Shown piece after piece: positions 45,274 through 57,579 of a DNA stretch of 64,000 nt. The position numbers were made by a program, and so were the translations under genes. Source of the DNA: Delphinapterus leucas (taxonomy: Eukaryota > Chordata > Mammalia > Artiodactyla > Monodontidae); the NCBI RefSeq assembly GCF_002288925.2, contig NW_022098066.1, positions 80,836,499-80,900,498 of the forward strand, in the 5' to 3' direction. The stretch's first letter is position 1. The number at the start of each line of letters is the position of its first letter. The notes under the pieces are model-generated. The model worked only from the letters and a program-made list of their open reading frames with translations, did not search any database and was not told where the DNA came from.

Positions 45274-46039
45274 TCTTTCTATGGCTAACTTGGTATTCCA
45301 AATTAAATAATTCTCTGTCTCATCACATGGATGTCCAGTTTCAGAAAAACCTCTTGACTTCAGCTAACACTCTGCTACAGAGTTTGCTGATGCAAGCCAC
45401 GAAAAGTTAGGAAATTCAAGAACATTCAAGCATACCCTGAGGACCTAGCTTAGCTCTTGGTTTTACATACAATACAGTAAGTTTCTCATTTTTGCATTCT
45501 GTTTTTCGTGTGGAGCCTGGCTTTCACTGGCAGAATTTTCCAGAAGTACCACTAACATATACAAATAAAACCTTTTGGAGGCACTTATCAGAACTAGTTA
45601 CAGATTCTGAGGCTGCTTACAGATGTTGGAGCTGTTATTGCTGGTGATTGGCAAAAGCTCAAATTATTTTATAAGCTTTACTTAGTTGGATTTACATATT
45701 TCCCCTGAAGAGAAATTTATGGAAGAAAATGGCTTCATAGCAATGAATCACTTCTAACGATCAAATTTGCCCCCTCCTGTTTCTACTAAAGCAAGTTGAC
45801 ATAGGTCTGTGCTGTGCAGACAGAAGAGTTTTTAAACTACACATGCTGTACAAAGATTCACTGAAATTGGGTAAAGGAGGTGTTAATGAGCTCCCTGACA
45901 GTAGAAGCCCAGGATCAGATGCTGGGTATTATCTGTCAGGCATGTTGGGATAGGCACTTCTGGAATAAAACACTTCTAAGAGTCCTTCCAACCACAAGAT
46001 TTTATGATTCTATAGTCATAAATTCTACACCCAGCCAGT
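45270..46039. other. Unannotated sequence
   Basis: No recognisable feature was seen. Confidence 0.35.
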
Positions 46040-46480
46040 TTTTGCTATTAGCTTGGTATATAATTTTAATATAAATATATAATATACATATATGCATTTA
46101 AATAGAATCATATTTAAATGCTATTTGTAAATATTTTAATCATGAATGTATTTCCATGTCAATCTATTTATTCCATAATTTTGTTTTTAATGGATCTATA
46201 GTATTCCAATGTATTTCATAATTTAACCAAGATTCTGATTTTTACCAGAAGGGTTTTTTCCCCTAATTTCTGATATTATAGATAGCATCAATGAATACCT
46301 CTGCCTACATTTTTGTGAATATGCTTATTTATTTAATTTAAACTGTGAAGTCAGAGTGTGTCACATTTTTTAGGATTTCGGTGACTATCGAGAGACTGCC
46401 TTTCAGAAAGATTGTATAATTTATACTCCACCAGCAGTCATACCATGACTCTTGATGATGACTTTCTGGCAATATAAATC
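46040..46480 (-). mobile_element. L1M-type 3'-region fossil
   Basis: 'tggatctatagtattccaat', 'gactgcctttcagaaagatt' and 'tatactccaccagcagtcat' are the reverse complement of old L1M sequence ('...ccacttacactcccaccagca...' type). Confidence 0.6.
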
Positions 46481-46589
46481 TGTCACATGAGAAGTCCCGG
46501 GAGACTGGGGTTGCCTATGTTAGATCCTCTCTAGGACAGTCTCTCCTCCTTCAGTGGAAGAGAATTAAAGGAAGGCAGGAAGCACACTC

Positions 46590-46815
46590 GTTCATTAAAT
46601 GCACAGACTTAAAGTTCGAATTTGGTTCAAACTCTGACTCCACCATCTACTAGTTCAACAACTTTAAGTGAGTTACTTAACCTCTCCTAACTTGATTCCT
46701 CACCTGTAAAATGACAGATTCTACCTTGCCGGGTATTTTTGTCTTTTTCATGAAGGTGATATACAGAAAGGGCCTAACATAGCAGCAGATATATAGTAGC
46801 TGCTTTTTAACCATT
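46590..46815 (+). mobile_element. MIR SINE
   Basis: 'ttcaaactctgactccacca', 'gagttacttaacctctccta', 'cctcacctgtaaaatgacag' and 'cctaacatagcagc' follow MIR from head to 3' end. Confidence 0.8.
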
Positions 46816-47499
46816 AGCCAATATTTTTATTATATTATGCCTAGTCATTTGCTCCTTGCAACAACTCTTTTTCCTGACGGTGAATGGAAGCATGAGGTGG
46901 GGCGAGAAGGGAGAAAGGGAGATGAAGGACTTAAGGCTGTTCCAGAAAAGGTTTCAGGGTGGAAATATGTCTTTACCTTGTTGGACAGCCTCTACACTTT
47001 GAGCCCTACCTTTCCCGCTAGAATTCGCAGCAGTTGGGGAAAGTCCTCCACCTGCCAGTGTCGCCTGGGATTTCACTGGTTTTGCAAGCTTTCTGCTTGT
47101 CGCCTCTCCTCGCTCTGAAGGCAGCTCTGCTGACCTTGAGGGTCCAGGATATAGTGTTGATCCCAGGAAAGACAGTAATAGTTTTGTTGACAGACACTTT
47201 TCAACAGCTGTATGGTATCTGTAAGGCTGAGAGAAAAGGTTGGAGGAGAATGACTCAGGGTTAACCCCTTCTTGGCCCCAACAGTATTCCCTTCATAAGA
47301 AACCCCTGAAATGATGGAATTTTCTTTGACTCTGAGAACTGGATTTTTAAAAAACAGACCCTCTTAGTCATTTTCTTACAAAAGCAAAGTAATGTTTATG
47401 GTTCAGAAACACATGACACAAAATTTTAAAGCATTTGAAAGCATTATACTATGGAGAATACAGAATAAGGGGCCACTTTGAGAATGAGACGACTCTGAA
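46816..47499. other. Unannotated sequence
   Basis: No recognisable feature was seen. The small open frame at 46837-47118 is unsupported. Confidence 0.35.
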
Positions 47500-47960
47500 A
47501 TGCCCTGGGATTCTATCTTCTTGCACCTTCAAGGCACATTTACAGTGGCAGGTAAAATTAAAGCGGGTATTGTATAGAGGTACTTGACTTTGGAGAGAGA
47601 GAAGATTTGAGCTGGACTAGATATGGGGAGGGGGCATTCCAGGTGGCAAGGACGCATTATCAGCGGTGTGCAAGGTGATGAGGGCACACTGGGCACCTTT
47701 AGAAACTGAGAGTTGAACTGAGGGGCTGGAATGTAGGGTGCACAGTTTGGAAATGAAAACTTACCCAATAATATTCCAACTGATTTCATCACTGTGAGAC
47801 AGAAAGGTAGTCTGGGAGAGCTGATAAAGGACCTAGATTGTCATGTTAAGAAGGTGGGGGGCGTTATTTGGTTGACAATGGGGAGCATGTCTGTGTTTTA
47901 AGGGATTACTCTAGTGACGTGGAGGCTGGATTGTAGGGGGAGGGAAGAAATTAAAGGCAG
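47500..47960 (-). mobile_element. L2-like decayed sequence
   Basis: 'ggggcattccaggtggcaag', 'gtgttttaagggattactct' and 'gtggaggctggattgtaggg' resemble antisense L2 3' sequence. Confidence 0.45.
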
Positions 47961-48289
47961 GCAATTCTAATAATCCAGCCAAAAGGGCTCCTTTTACTAC
48001 AGCAAAATAAATATCACCTTTGGCTTGAAAGGGCTGTTTTTGAAGGTAAGAGTTAATAGGCTCTGTGCAGTTTGCTCTTTGTTCTGATGGGGTCACTCAT
48101 TCCCCCAGGGTTAGGATTCCCCTTCTTCACATATCTCCCCACAGACAATTGCTTATTTATATTATTGCTTTATAAGTTTGTCATCCTGAGAATATTACCA
48201 AGAAGCAGACTCTAGGCCACGGTAACTGAGCCTGGCTTACTTCAGGTGGCTTACTGGAAATACAGAAGCCTGAAACCTCTGATCTGGTA

Positions 48290-48375
48290 GGTCTGAGGTG
48301 AATCCAGGAATCTTCTTTTTCTGAAAGTTGCCCAGATGATTCTACGATCAGCCAGGTTCCAGAATCACTGTGCTA
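48290..48375 (+). mobile_element. Partial MER5-like element
   Basis: 'gtaggtctgaggtgaatcca', 'gcccagatgattctacgatc' and 'agaatcactg' resemble the right half of MER5A. Confidence 0.45.
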
Positions 48376-48799
48376 GGTTTGAACTTGCTCAGCAAGCCAG
48401 TTTCTCATTCATTTTTGAATCTATAGGACCTATCACATTATCTAGCCCCAAATAGGTGTCCCATGAATATTTAGCACGTAGAACTGAAGTGTTGTAACAA
48501 GGGTAGAGAGAGACACTCAACATTAGCTGCATAATGCCTAGCTGGGAACTCAGGGCAATCTCTGAAAAGAGCAATTTCTGCTCCTGTTCTGGCAGGGGGC
48601 AGGGCTGGAAGCCTAGAGCGGCACTTTCCTTGATTGACTGCCCTGTAACTTGAGGCCTGACTTTGACCTGAGGGTTAGAGCACTGAGTCTAACAACTTGC
48701 AAATTATTAAAATAGTGTTAAGGAGAAAGCAGGTATTATCAGAGAACTGCATTTTTTTTTCAGTAAGAGGATTACAGTCTGATTTCTAATGTCAGTATG

Positions 48800-49420
48800 T
48801 CCTAGTTAGTAATTAAAGAAATGCAAATGAAAATAAAGATACTTTTAAGATAGTAAAAACATTTTTTTAATGTTAAGAACTAAGGCTATTAACACTGGGA
48901 TGAGATCACAATGACCCAACCATTTTGAAGAGCAGTTTAGTATTTTATATCAAGACCCCTAAATAGTTCATTTCATTTGACTCAGTGATTTCATGCCTGT
49001 GAACGTATCTTAAAAATTATCTGAAATTTGAAAATAAAAGATAACTGCACAAAGATGTTTATTGCAGAGTAATTGATAAATTTGAAGTAACTGAAAGTCC
49101 TGCAATAAAGGAAAAGTAAATAAATTGATAAAATTTTACATGGCCATTAAAAATTGATGTGAAGTTTGGTCCCATCATGGGAAAAACTTATGATATAATA
49201 CAAATGAAATAAGTTAAATGAAAACTTTTTACATACTTTAGAATTACAACTACGTAAATAAGAAGCATATTTATAACAGGCTGGAGGCCTGTGCACAAAA
49301 GTACTGCCAGTGTTTATATGGTGATATTATGAGTTATTCTTTCTTCTCTTTCCTAGAATTTACAGGTTATTTGTGGTACTTTCATACTTTAAAATTAAAA
49401 TATATACATATTAACAAACA
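48800..49420 (+). mobile_element. Old L1M 3' fragment
   Basis: 'aaagaaatgcaaatgaaaat', 'acactgggatgagatcacaa', 'aaagatgtttattgcagagt' and 'tttgaagtaactgaaagtcc' trace the L1 ORF2 3' end into a 3' UTR that ends in AT-rich sequence. All frames are broken. Confidence 0.7.
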
Positions 49421-50296
49421 CACACTAAAGCAGGTGATTGGATCACAGTCACCCAATGAGCCAGTAGTAAAATTGAGGCAGGAATCTAGATAAGCCAGCA
49501 GAGTACAATCCGCCTTCCTCCATCCCTCAGGGACCACCACACTATTTTTTGAAACAATGGCACTTGGTTTTTGTTATACAAACTCCTTCGAGTTTAAAAA
49601 CAAAACAAAACAAAAAAACAAATTAACATGAAAAAATTCCCCATACAACCCTATTTCTTCTCCTCTCCATTTTCTATAGGACTTGTATCAGGAGAGGTTC
49701 TTCAAATATTTTTTGTTTTTTTGTCTTTGTTTGCTTGTTTTCTCTTTTGGAAGGTCTTTTCCTGCCTTACTTGAAAATGACATATATGTACCACCCGGAT
49801 TAATATCTAGATCTTGGTGGACTATTCAAAGAAATCTAGGAGAAAGAAGCTTCTGAGGCAAGCCTGTAATGTTAAATAAGGTCATGTTGCTGTTGGTGAT
49901 CCCGCCCACATGACAGGGTCCTATTTTTAACCCAGACAATTGGTGAATGACTCAGGAAGACCTCTGAAGCCAAAAGGCAGCTTGGAGAAATAGAACTTGT
50001 TATTAACCAAGGAGAAAATAACTAATGTAGTCAGCTGAAACTGCGCATTTTCTGCTTTCAGTATATCTGGCAACCCAATAATGCTACAATAAACCCAGTT
50101 TAAAAAGTGTCACTTCAGATATTGGTATGCTGCTGGTTAACTACATTTTACTTTCCTGTTCAGAAAATACTAGGGTGGGAAAATAATTTTAGAAAATGTT
50201 GAACAATAAATACCCCTCTTGGATGTTTACAAGGTAAATTTCTTCAATAAAATCTGTCTTTGAATGGATTTCACTGCAGATTGCTCATTTTGTGAA
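49421..50296. other. Unannotated sequence
   Basis: No named repeat. An A-rich tract with 'aacaaaacaaaacaaaaaa' lies at about 49600-49625, possibly an old retroposon tail. Confidence 0.35.
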
Positions 50297-51064
50297 GGTG
50301 GGAGTAAGTGGGGTTAGGGGAGCAAAGTAAGTGGGGGTAGGGGAGCAAAGTTAAGTGGGAGTGGCAGGGCAAAGTAAGTGGAGGTGGGGGAGCAGAGTAA
50401 GTGGCGGTAGGGGAGAAAAGTAAGTGGGGGTGGGGGAGCAAAGTAAGTGGGGGTGGGGGAGCAAAGTAAGTGGGGNNNNNNNNNNNNNNNNNNNNNNNNN
50501 NNNNNNNNNNNNNNNNNNNNNNNNNNNNNNNNNNNNNNNNNNNNNNNNNNNNNNNNNNNNNNNNNNNNNNNNNNNAAAGTAAGTGGGAGTGGGGGAGCAA
50601 AGTAAGTTGGAGTGGGGGAGCAAAGTAAGTGTGGGTGGGGGAGCAAAGTTAGTGCGGTTGTGGGAGCAAAATAAGTGGGAATAGGGGGCTAGCAGAGCAA
50701 AGTAAGTGAGGGAGGGGAGCATAATAAGTGGGGATGGGGGAGCAAAGTAAGTGGGGGTAGGTTGGTAGGAGAGTAAAGTAAGTGGGGTAGGGGGCTAGGA
50801 GAGCAAAGTAAGTGAGGGTAGGTGGCTAGGAGAGTAAGGTAAGTGGGGTAGGGGGCTAGGAGAGCACAGTAAGTCGGGGTAGGGGAGCAATGTAAGTGGG
50901 AGTATGGGGCTAGGAGAGCCAAGTAAGTGAGGGTAGGGGAGCAAAGTAAGTGGGGGTGGGGGAGCAAAGTATGTTGGAGTAGGGCGCTAGCAGAGCAAAG
51001 TAAGTCAGGGTGGGGGAGCAAAGTAAGTGGGAGTAGGGGAGCAAAGTGGGGGTAGGGGAGCAGA
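50297..51064 (+). repeat. G-rich minisatellite interrupted by an assembly gap
   Basis: Tandem copies of about 23 bases, 'gggggagcaaagtaagtggg' plus 'ggt', vary by point changes. Longer variants in the right half (about 50690-51000) include an inserted 'gggctaggaga'-type word. On plus, G-runs of four to five separated by T give repeated quadruplex motifs. The minus-strand frames of about 110-123 codons across it are periodic translations of the repeat, rich in L, P, T, Y, and are not genes. Confidence 0.96.
50476..50575. other. Assembly gap (exactly 100 N)
   Basis: A run of exactly 100 N lies inside the minisatellite. One hundred N is a common placeholder for a gap of unknown length, so the true array length is not known. 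Confidence 0.97.
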
Positions 51065-52529
51065 ACTTATAGAATATGCTCCAAGAAACACACTCTGGGA
51101 AACCCTGAACTAGTGTGAATAGAGTCCTAGGGTGTTCTAATAACTTGCCTAAGAGCACCTAGCTGATAAAAAATGCAAGAACTGGGGCTAGAACTCTATT
51201 GCATTTTCCCATAGCACCAGGCTGTGTTTACCTCTCACACAGACTCTGTTGCTACACAGAATCCACAGTAGATGTGTCATTAGATCTGCTATGGGTGTGT
51301 CCATTATTATTGTTACTATTATTCTTGTATTTAATTTTCTAGTTAACATCTTCAGTCCTCTGGAATTCTCAAAAGCCCTCTCTGCCACAGACTTATTTGT
51401 TACTCTTTGAATGGCAGGTGCTTTCTACAGACAGGTTGTTTTATTATTATTATTAAGGCCCTATGGCAGGTAAATCACAGAAATGGGACTTGAGACAGAG
51501 GTTTTACTGCCACTTTAAGCTTTCTTTCTGAACTCATTTTAAAAGCAGTGAACCCCTTTGTGGTAACTAAGGGAATTTCAGGCTGGGGCTGGGCAGGAGA
51601 GGAGACCTGCCTCTCCTAAACCTAGGTGAAGTGATCCTATAGAGCGGGAAAGGAAGAGACCATACCTATTGCTGCAATAATGGTAACCACAATAAGTTTA
51701 ACTTTGAAAAAGCACTTTAACTTGTGTTATCTCAAATGACTGCTTTAAATATCCAAGGTGTAGTTTCACTGCAGTGAGCCAGATGCGGGATCCTTTGTCT
51801 GGAAAACTATCATTTTCCAGCCACATTAATTCCACGTTGTGACTCTTTTTCTTTAAAATCCTGGTCAGTGTGGAAGAGCTCACAGGTCTGAGGGTCTAGC
51901 TGAGTGCAGCAGCACAGCATGTCAATTTCACATTGCTTTTCTTTGGTAAGAGACAACCTCAAGGACAAACTCAAGGGCACAGCATCTCAGTAAGGGCTTT
52001 GGGTTAAGGCTTAGAAAGGTCATGTGTCTTACTTTCAGAGAGGGAAAAAATGCTGAAAAACAGGTCAATAACTCAGCTGTAAGAAGAGTGGCTGCTTCTA
52101 GGCAGTAAGTTGTAGGGGCTGGTGTGCATGGGGGTGGGCAGCACTCTTAATTTAGGCCTAGAGTCATCATTATGTATTAAGTGCCTGCAGACTTTCGTCT
52201 AAATTTTAATAAGCTACCTAGATGTTTGGCTGAGTTGATTGAATCCACCTGAATAATTTCCTGCCTATTTCAGAAGCATTAATCATATGTACTGTTTCCT
52301 GACACTTTTACCAATGTGGTATAGGACATGGACAAAAGCTGTAGTTTCATTCTTTTTGCTGTGCCTAAAATACCCATATATACTCGTATAGATATTGGCA
52401 TTTGAAATAGAAAAGAAAGTATCAATATATATTTCTAGTTTAAATGGCCAGGATGTAGGTGAATGCTACTCTGAGGCATGTTGGGAAAAGGATTAATTGA
52501 ATAATCTAATTGAGTAAGAGCAATCAAAA
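51065..52529. other. Unannotated sequence
   Basis: No recognisable repeat apart from a short ATT-rich patch near 51440-51455. Confidence 0.35.
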
Positions 52530-52680
52530 GATGTCTCCCTTAGTCCTCATAAAAACACAGTAAGGAAACAGATAAAGATCAGAGAGACTAAATAACATTT
52601 CTCGAGGTCACATAAATAATAAAGATGACGTCAAAATTCAAATCCAGTCTGAATTTTTTTACTCCACTAAGCTCTGTGAA
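52530..52680 (-). mobile_element. MIR SINE fragment
   Basis: 'cagagagactaaataacatt', 'tctcgaggtcacataaataa' and 'aaattcaaatccagtctgaa' are the antisense MIR core and head. Confidence 0.65.
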
Positions 52681-54067
52681 AGTTAAGCTCTTCTGATCAT
52701 GGCTTTTATCTTTCAGTGAAGATTCTGCAGACACTTCAGAAATGCTCAGGACCTCAGATGACTGCACTGAAGGTCAAGTATTGTATTACAGATATATTCA
52801 CATATACATCTATATGTATAACATGTATTGTATGATTTTGTATTCATAGCATAAAACTTATTATTTACTTTCATTAATAGAAATTTGTATTACAAAGAAT
52901 TTTCAGCGTGGATAAAATTCTAGATTGTTCACCCCAGGTAAACGAAGGTATAGTAATAACTCAGAATTTGAGAGCCTTTAAAAGTCACTGTGAGACCCTT
53001 GCCTTCATTTGTAAGGTTAGGACAACAATATTTGATCCTATTTGTGATGCCATAGTGAGAGATGTTATGAAAGTACTTTGGACTCACATGAAAACAAAAC
53101 AAACCTGTTATGGTAAAAAGCATCCCGTGAGTTTGTCAAGGGACCAGTTTTTGCAAATTTCCCAACCTGGTAAACTTCTTAGGAGTCATGAAAAGTGCAT
53201 ATAAAAATGGGGATTAACATTTTGAATGTGCCTGCAGAAATACTTCATATGGGAAAACGTCTTAGTGGTTTTACTGTGTTGAATAAAGCCAAAGAAGGAT
53301 TATTTTTACATAAAGTCTCTCACCTAACTAGGACCACCTGGCATACAATTTTGTCCCATAAACCAGGGATGTCCCAAATCCCCTTCCAAAACAAAAGTCA
53401 CACCACTGAGGTTAATTCTGTTCTAATTGGAAGGCACAGTCAGTTCTCCTTTCATACTCTGGGGGGCTGCGTGCTGCAATCTTTAAAATGTACAAGCCCA
53501 GCCACTGCTTGGCCACTCAACTTTCCACTATCTTTCTTTCCTTTTTCTAGCTTGTAAAGTGATTATTTAAATATCAATATCTTACCAATGTGTTGAGCTT
53601 CTCAAAGAGCAGTCTCTATGCATGTTGACACTTAATGTGTGTAGCTGGTGAAGAGACTTTAATTTTACTGATGAACTTTCTACTAGCTACTGTGAATTTC
53701 ATGGTATAAAATGCCACAGAGATTATCAGCAATGACAAATTAGAGGTTTGTCTGAGGTTTCTCTTAATAAACAAAATACTCAATTAGATACTTCTTAAAG
53801 CAGTTAAAATCTCTTAAAGTTTCCTTTGTACATTTGATCAAAATTATGTATCCTCTACCAGGAAAAATGCATGTACACATGTTTTCAGGTGATCCTTAGT
53901 CTTTTGAAAGCCCATCACTCCATTAACCATTGAGAATTCCTGCTGTACACACAGCAAGAATACGCATTTGCAAAATTATCAATAACATTTATGCATATTA
54001 AACTTGGCATAATGTGGTGAAACAGTCAACCTCAAAGATCTAAATGTTTATATTTAAAAAAAAGGTC
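52681..54067. other. Unannotated sequence
   Basis: No recognisable gene or repeat was seen. The open frames at 52908-53204 and 53195-53557 have no recognisable domain. Confidence 0.35.
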
Positions 54068-54750
54068 AAACAAAAATAAACTAATGGGACCTACTCAAAC
54101 TTAAAAGCTTTTGCACAGCAAAGGAAACCATAAACAAAATTAAAAGACACCAATGGACTGGAAGGAAATATTTACAACTGATGCGACTGACAAAGGGTTA
54201 ATTTCCAAAATATACGAACAGCTCATACAACTCAATATCAAAAAAACAAACAACCCAATCAAAAAATGGGCAGATGACCTAAATAGATATTTCTCCAAAG
54301 AAGACAAATAGATGGCCAATAGGCACATGAAAAAAGATGTTCAACATTGCTATTTATTGGAGTAATGCCAATTAAAACCACAACGACGTATCACCTCATA
54401 CCAGTCAGAATAGCCATCATCAAAAAGTCTACAAATAATAAATGCTGGAGAGGGTATGGAGAAAAGGGAACCCTCCTACACTGTTGGTGGGAATGTAAAC
54501 TGGTACAGCCACTATGGAAAACAGTATAGAGGTTCCTTAAAAAAATAAAAATAGAATTACCATATGATCCAGCAATCCTACTCCTGAGCATATATCTGGA
54601 AAAGATGAAAGCTCTAATTAGAAAAGGTACATGCACCCCAATGTTCATAGCAGCACTATTTACAATAGCCAGGTCATGGAAGCAACCTAAATGTCCACCG
54701 ACAGATGAATGGATAAAGATGTAGTGTGTGTATATATATGTGTGTGTGTA

Positions 54751-54785
<35 letters not shown>

Positions 54786-55250
54786 TATATACACATACAT
54801 ACACACACACATACACACACATACATGCACCATGGAATATTACTCAGCCATAAAAAGAATGAAATAATGCCATCTGTAGCAACATGGATGGACCTAGAGA
54901 ATATCATACTAAGTGAAGTAGGTCAGATGGAAAAAAGAGAAATACTATATGATATCACTTATATGTGGACTCATATAATACAAATGAATTTATTTACAAA
55001 ACAGAAACAGACTCATAGACATAGAAAACAAACTTATGGTTAGGAATATGGGATTAACAGATACACACTACTATATAGAAGACAGATAAACAACGAGGAT
55101 TTACTGTATAGCACAAGGAACTATATTAAATATCTTGTAATAACCTATAATGGAGATGAATCTGAAAATATATATATAACTGAATCACTCTGTTGTATAC
55201 CTGTAACTAACACAATATTATAAATCAACTCTACTTCATTTTTTTAAAAA
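54068..55250 (+). mobile_element. 5'-truncated L1 (end of ORF2 and 3' UTR)
   Basis: It enters ORF2 near 'cttttgcacagcaaaggaaa' and continues through 'cagtcagaatagccatcatc', 'gcagcactatttacaatagc' and 'catggaatattactcagcca'. It ends with 'aatattataaatcaactcta', a 3' end common in cetartiodactyl L1s. ORF2 is broken by stops and by a large dinucleotide expansion at 54723-54830. The 3' end type differs from the L1s at 27623 and 58961, so this is a third L1 subfamily or age class. Confidence 0.9.
54723..54830. repeat. Compound TG/TA/CA microsatellite inside L1
   Basis: A run of TG units is followed by TA units, then CA units: 'tgtgtgtgtgtgtgtata' ... 'tatacacatacatacacaca'. The TG and CA arms are mutually complementary around the TA centre. 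The sequence splits the L1 ORF2 relic between 'ggataaagatgtagtg' and 'catggaatattactc'. Confidence 0.93.
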
Positions 55251-55439
55251 GGAGCATTTTTTTAAAAAAGAACCTTTGGTTTGAGATGGACAACTTTGTA
55301 GAGAGGAGTCTCCTTTACATTTCCTCTGAGTGGGGTTATCTGGGTGTGTTTATGTATAATTGTGGGTGTATATATGTGTGGGTACGTGTATATGGATTTA
55401 CCAAGGAAAACATTTTGCTATAATTACTCTCTCCATATA
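55251..55439. other. Unannotated, low-complexity AT/TG-rich sequence
   Basis: Short TG-rich words occur at 55360-55395. Nothing else was recognised. Confidence 0.35.
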
Positions 55440-55840
55440 TACACAAATGTGTGTATAAACATATGAATATGAACACTTCTTTATAACCACATCACACCCA
55501 AGAAATGTAACATAATGAAATTTCTGCAACTGTCTTAGAATGTCCCTATAGATATCTTTCTCAATTCTAGAATTCAATCAACTGTAACATACTGCATTTA
55601 GTTGTACTGTCTCTTTAATTTCCTTTAATCTAGAAGAATTTCCTAATAGCTTTTATTTGTCTTTCATAACATTCACATATTTGAAGAGTCCAGAGAAGTT
55701 GTCTTGTAGAATGCTCCACAATCTCCTTATGATTAGATCCAGGTTAAACCTCTTTGGTAAGAAGGCTCCACAAGCAATGTGGGAACTCTCTCTTAAGCAG
55801 AGCTCTTGATGTTTTTGGAGCACTCACAATGAACATAGTA
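55440..55840 (-). mobile_element. Ancient LINE 3' fossil, probably L1M
   Basis: 'tgcatttagttgtactgtct', 'ctttaatctagaagaatttc', 'gtcttgtagaatgctccaca' and 'atgattagatccaggttaaa' closely follow a dispersed mammalian sequence that I place in antisense L1M 3' regions. Confidence 0.55.
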
Positions 55841-55888
55841 TCAAGTTCCTCACCCTTTAGGCACTGCTGAGTTAAGACAACATTAATC

Positions 55889-55970
55889 GCACATAAGATA
55901 TCACAGAGACATACACATACACAAAGTATGCACGTAAGATATCACACAGACATACACACACACAAAGTAT
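55889..55970 (+). repeat. Two-copy 41-bp tandem duplication
   Basis: The unit starts 'gcacataagatatcacagag' (55889-55929) and repeats as 'gcacgtaagatatcacacag' (55930-55970) with a few substitutions. A further partial 'gcac' follows. Confidence 0.92.
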
Positions 55971-56669
55971 GCACTCAAAAAGATCAGATTTTTAAAATGT
56001 ATCTTTTTAAGGTTTGCCACAGATCCCATGAGGATATTTTGGAAGGCAGTATGAATCCATTATTTCACTGGCCCCAGCCTTGGAAGGTTTTCATTAAAAG
56101 GGAGGGGTTCACCAAGAGGATTAAGGTGTCTGGAGGCCTATGGACTTCAGTGATAGATAACCTGAAATCTGTGGTGGGTCAATATGAACAAAGAAGAACC
56201 TGATCAAAGGAAAGAAAAAGGCAAGGAAACCAGGGAATAGCTGAGAGAGGTGACACAGACCAGGGTAGACTGACAGAGGACTCTGAAATTCAAAGAATTC
56301 TAGCTGCAATGTTTAGTAAATCTTTTGGTAGTTTACTACGATTTGCCCTTGGAAAACTATATCTTTTTGTTTCTCAGAAATAAAGAAAAGGAGGAGAGGG
56401 CTTGAAAAGCCTTTTGGACAGAAAACGGCACTGAGAGAAACAATATTTTGATGAGTTGGTGCTAAATGAATTAGAAACATGTGGACTGAATTTCCCTTGA
56501 AATACAAATGGATTGAATAATTAATGGAAAAAGCACTTGGCAAAATGTACTTGAGGTTTTTATTGAACCCAAACCAAAAGATTTGAAAATATTTTGAAAT
56601 ATGTGAAAAGTACAATATACATCTGGATTTGCCCAACCCTAGTGAGGATACAGGAAATATTATTTTTGT
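55971..56669. other. Unannotated sequence
   Basis: No recognisable feature was seen. Confidence 0.35.
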
Positions 56670-56800
56670 TTAACATTTATATGATAGCTGCAGTGTGTGT
56701 GCCTCAATCCTAAGGTATTTCTTACAACAGCCCCGTGGTCTAGGTCGTAATTATTATTTGCATTTGGGGCAAGAAATTTACCAGTACTTGCCTCAAGTGG
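56670..56800 (-). mobile_element. MIR SINE fragment
   Basis: 'cttacaacagccccgtggtc' and 'attattatttgcatttgggg' with 'accagtacttgcctcaagt' resemble the antisense MIR core. Confidence 0.45.
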
Positions 56801-57066
56801 GCTTCAAGTACAACCTTGTCTTGGTCTGTGTTCTTTAGAGATTTTTGTTAGTAGGAACACTGGACTAGCAGACACAGAACTTGAGTCCAAGTCCTGGGTT
56901 TAATTCTTATTGGACCAATCACATTGTATACCTTCTTGGTAGATTTTATCATAATGCAGTTTCTCCGTTTTCCCTAAAAATATATTTTGACTTACATGCT
57001 ATTATGCCAGATAGTAATAACTATCACTATACCGGCTTTCTTTGGCGACTATCAGCCAAATATATC

Positions 57067-57571
57067 TGTGGTAGGAAAAACGATCTCCCAGAGATGTCCC
57101 TGTCCTAATCCCTGAAACCTGTGAATATGTCATACTACAAATCAAAGAGAAATTAAGGTAGCAGATGGAATTAAGACTGCTAATTAAATGACCTTAAAAT
57201 AGTGAGAGTATACTGGGTAATGTAATCACAATGACCCTTAAATGTAGAAGTGGGAGGCCAAGGAAGAGTCAGAGAAAGAGATGTAATGACAGAAGTCAAG
57301 TCAGAATGATAGGATGAGAGAAGGACTCAACCAGTGTTCTTGTCTTTGAGGATGGGGAGGGAGGGTCATAACCCAAGGAATGTGGGTAGACTCTAGAAGC
57401 TGGAAAACGCAAGGAGCCTCCAGAAAGGAATGTAGCCCTGCCTATGCCTTGATTTTAGCTAAGACCCATGTTGAACTTTTAATCTACAGAACTGTTAGAT
57501 AATAAAGTCGTTTTCCTTTCAGCCACTAAATTTGTGGTAATTTGTCATCAGCAGCAACAGAGAACAAATAT
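57067..57571 (+). mobile_element. MLT1-type LTR (MLT1C/D-like)
   Basis: Starts 'tgtggtaggaaaaacgatct', runs through 'tcctaatccctgaaacctgt', 'gggtaatgtaatcacaatga', 'ctctagaagctggaaaacgc' and 'agccctgcctatgccttgat', and ends 'agcaacagagaacaaata'. This is the MLT1 order from start to polyadenylation region ('agataataaagtcg'). Solo LTR. Confidence 0.87.
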
Positions 57572-57579
57572 ATATCTTA

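Noticed and set aside
50271..51021. Minus-strand open frames of 109-123 codons, repetitive L/P/T/Y-rich
   Set aside because: They are translations of the minisatellite (unit without stops on the minus strand) and cross the N gap. No start context, domain or splice support.
50297..51064. CRISPR array
   Set aside because: The units are contiguous variants with no unique spacers, in mammalian DNA.
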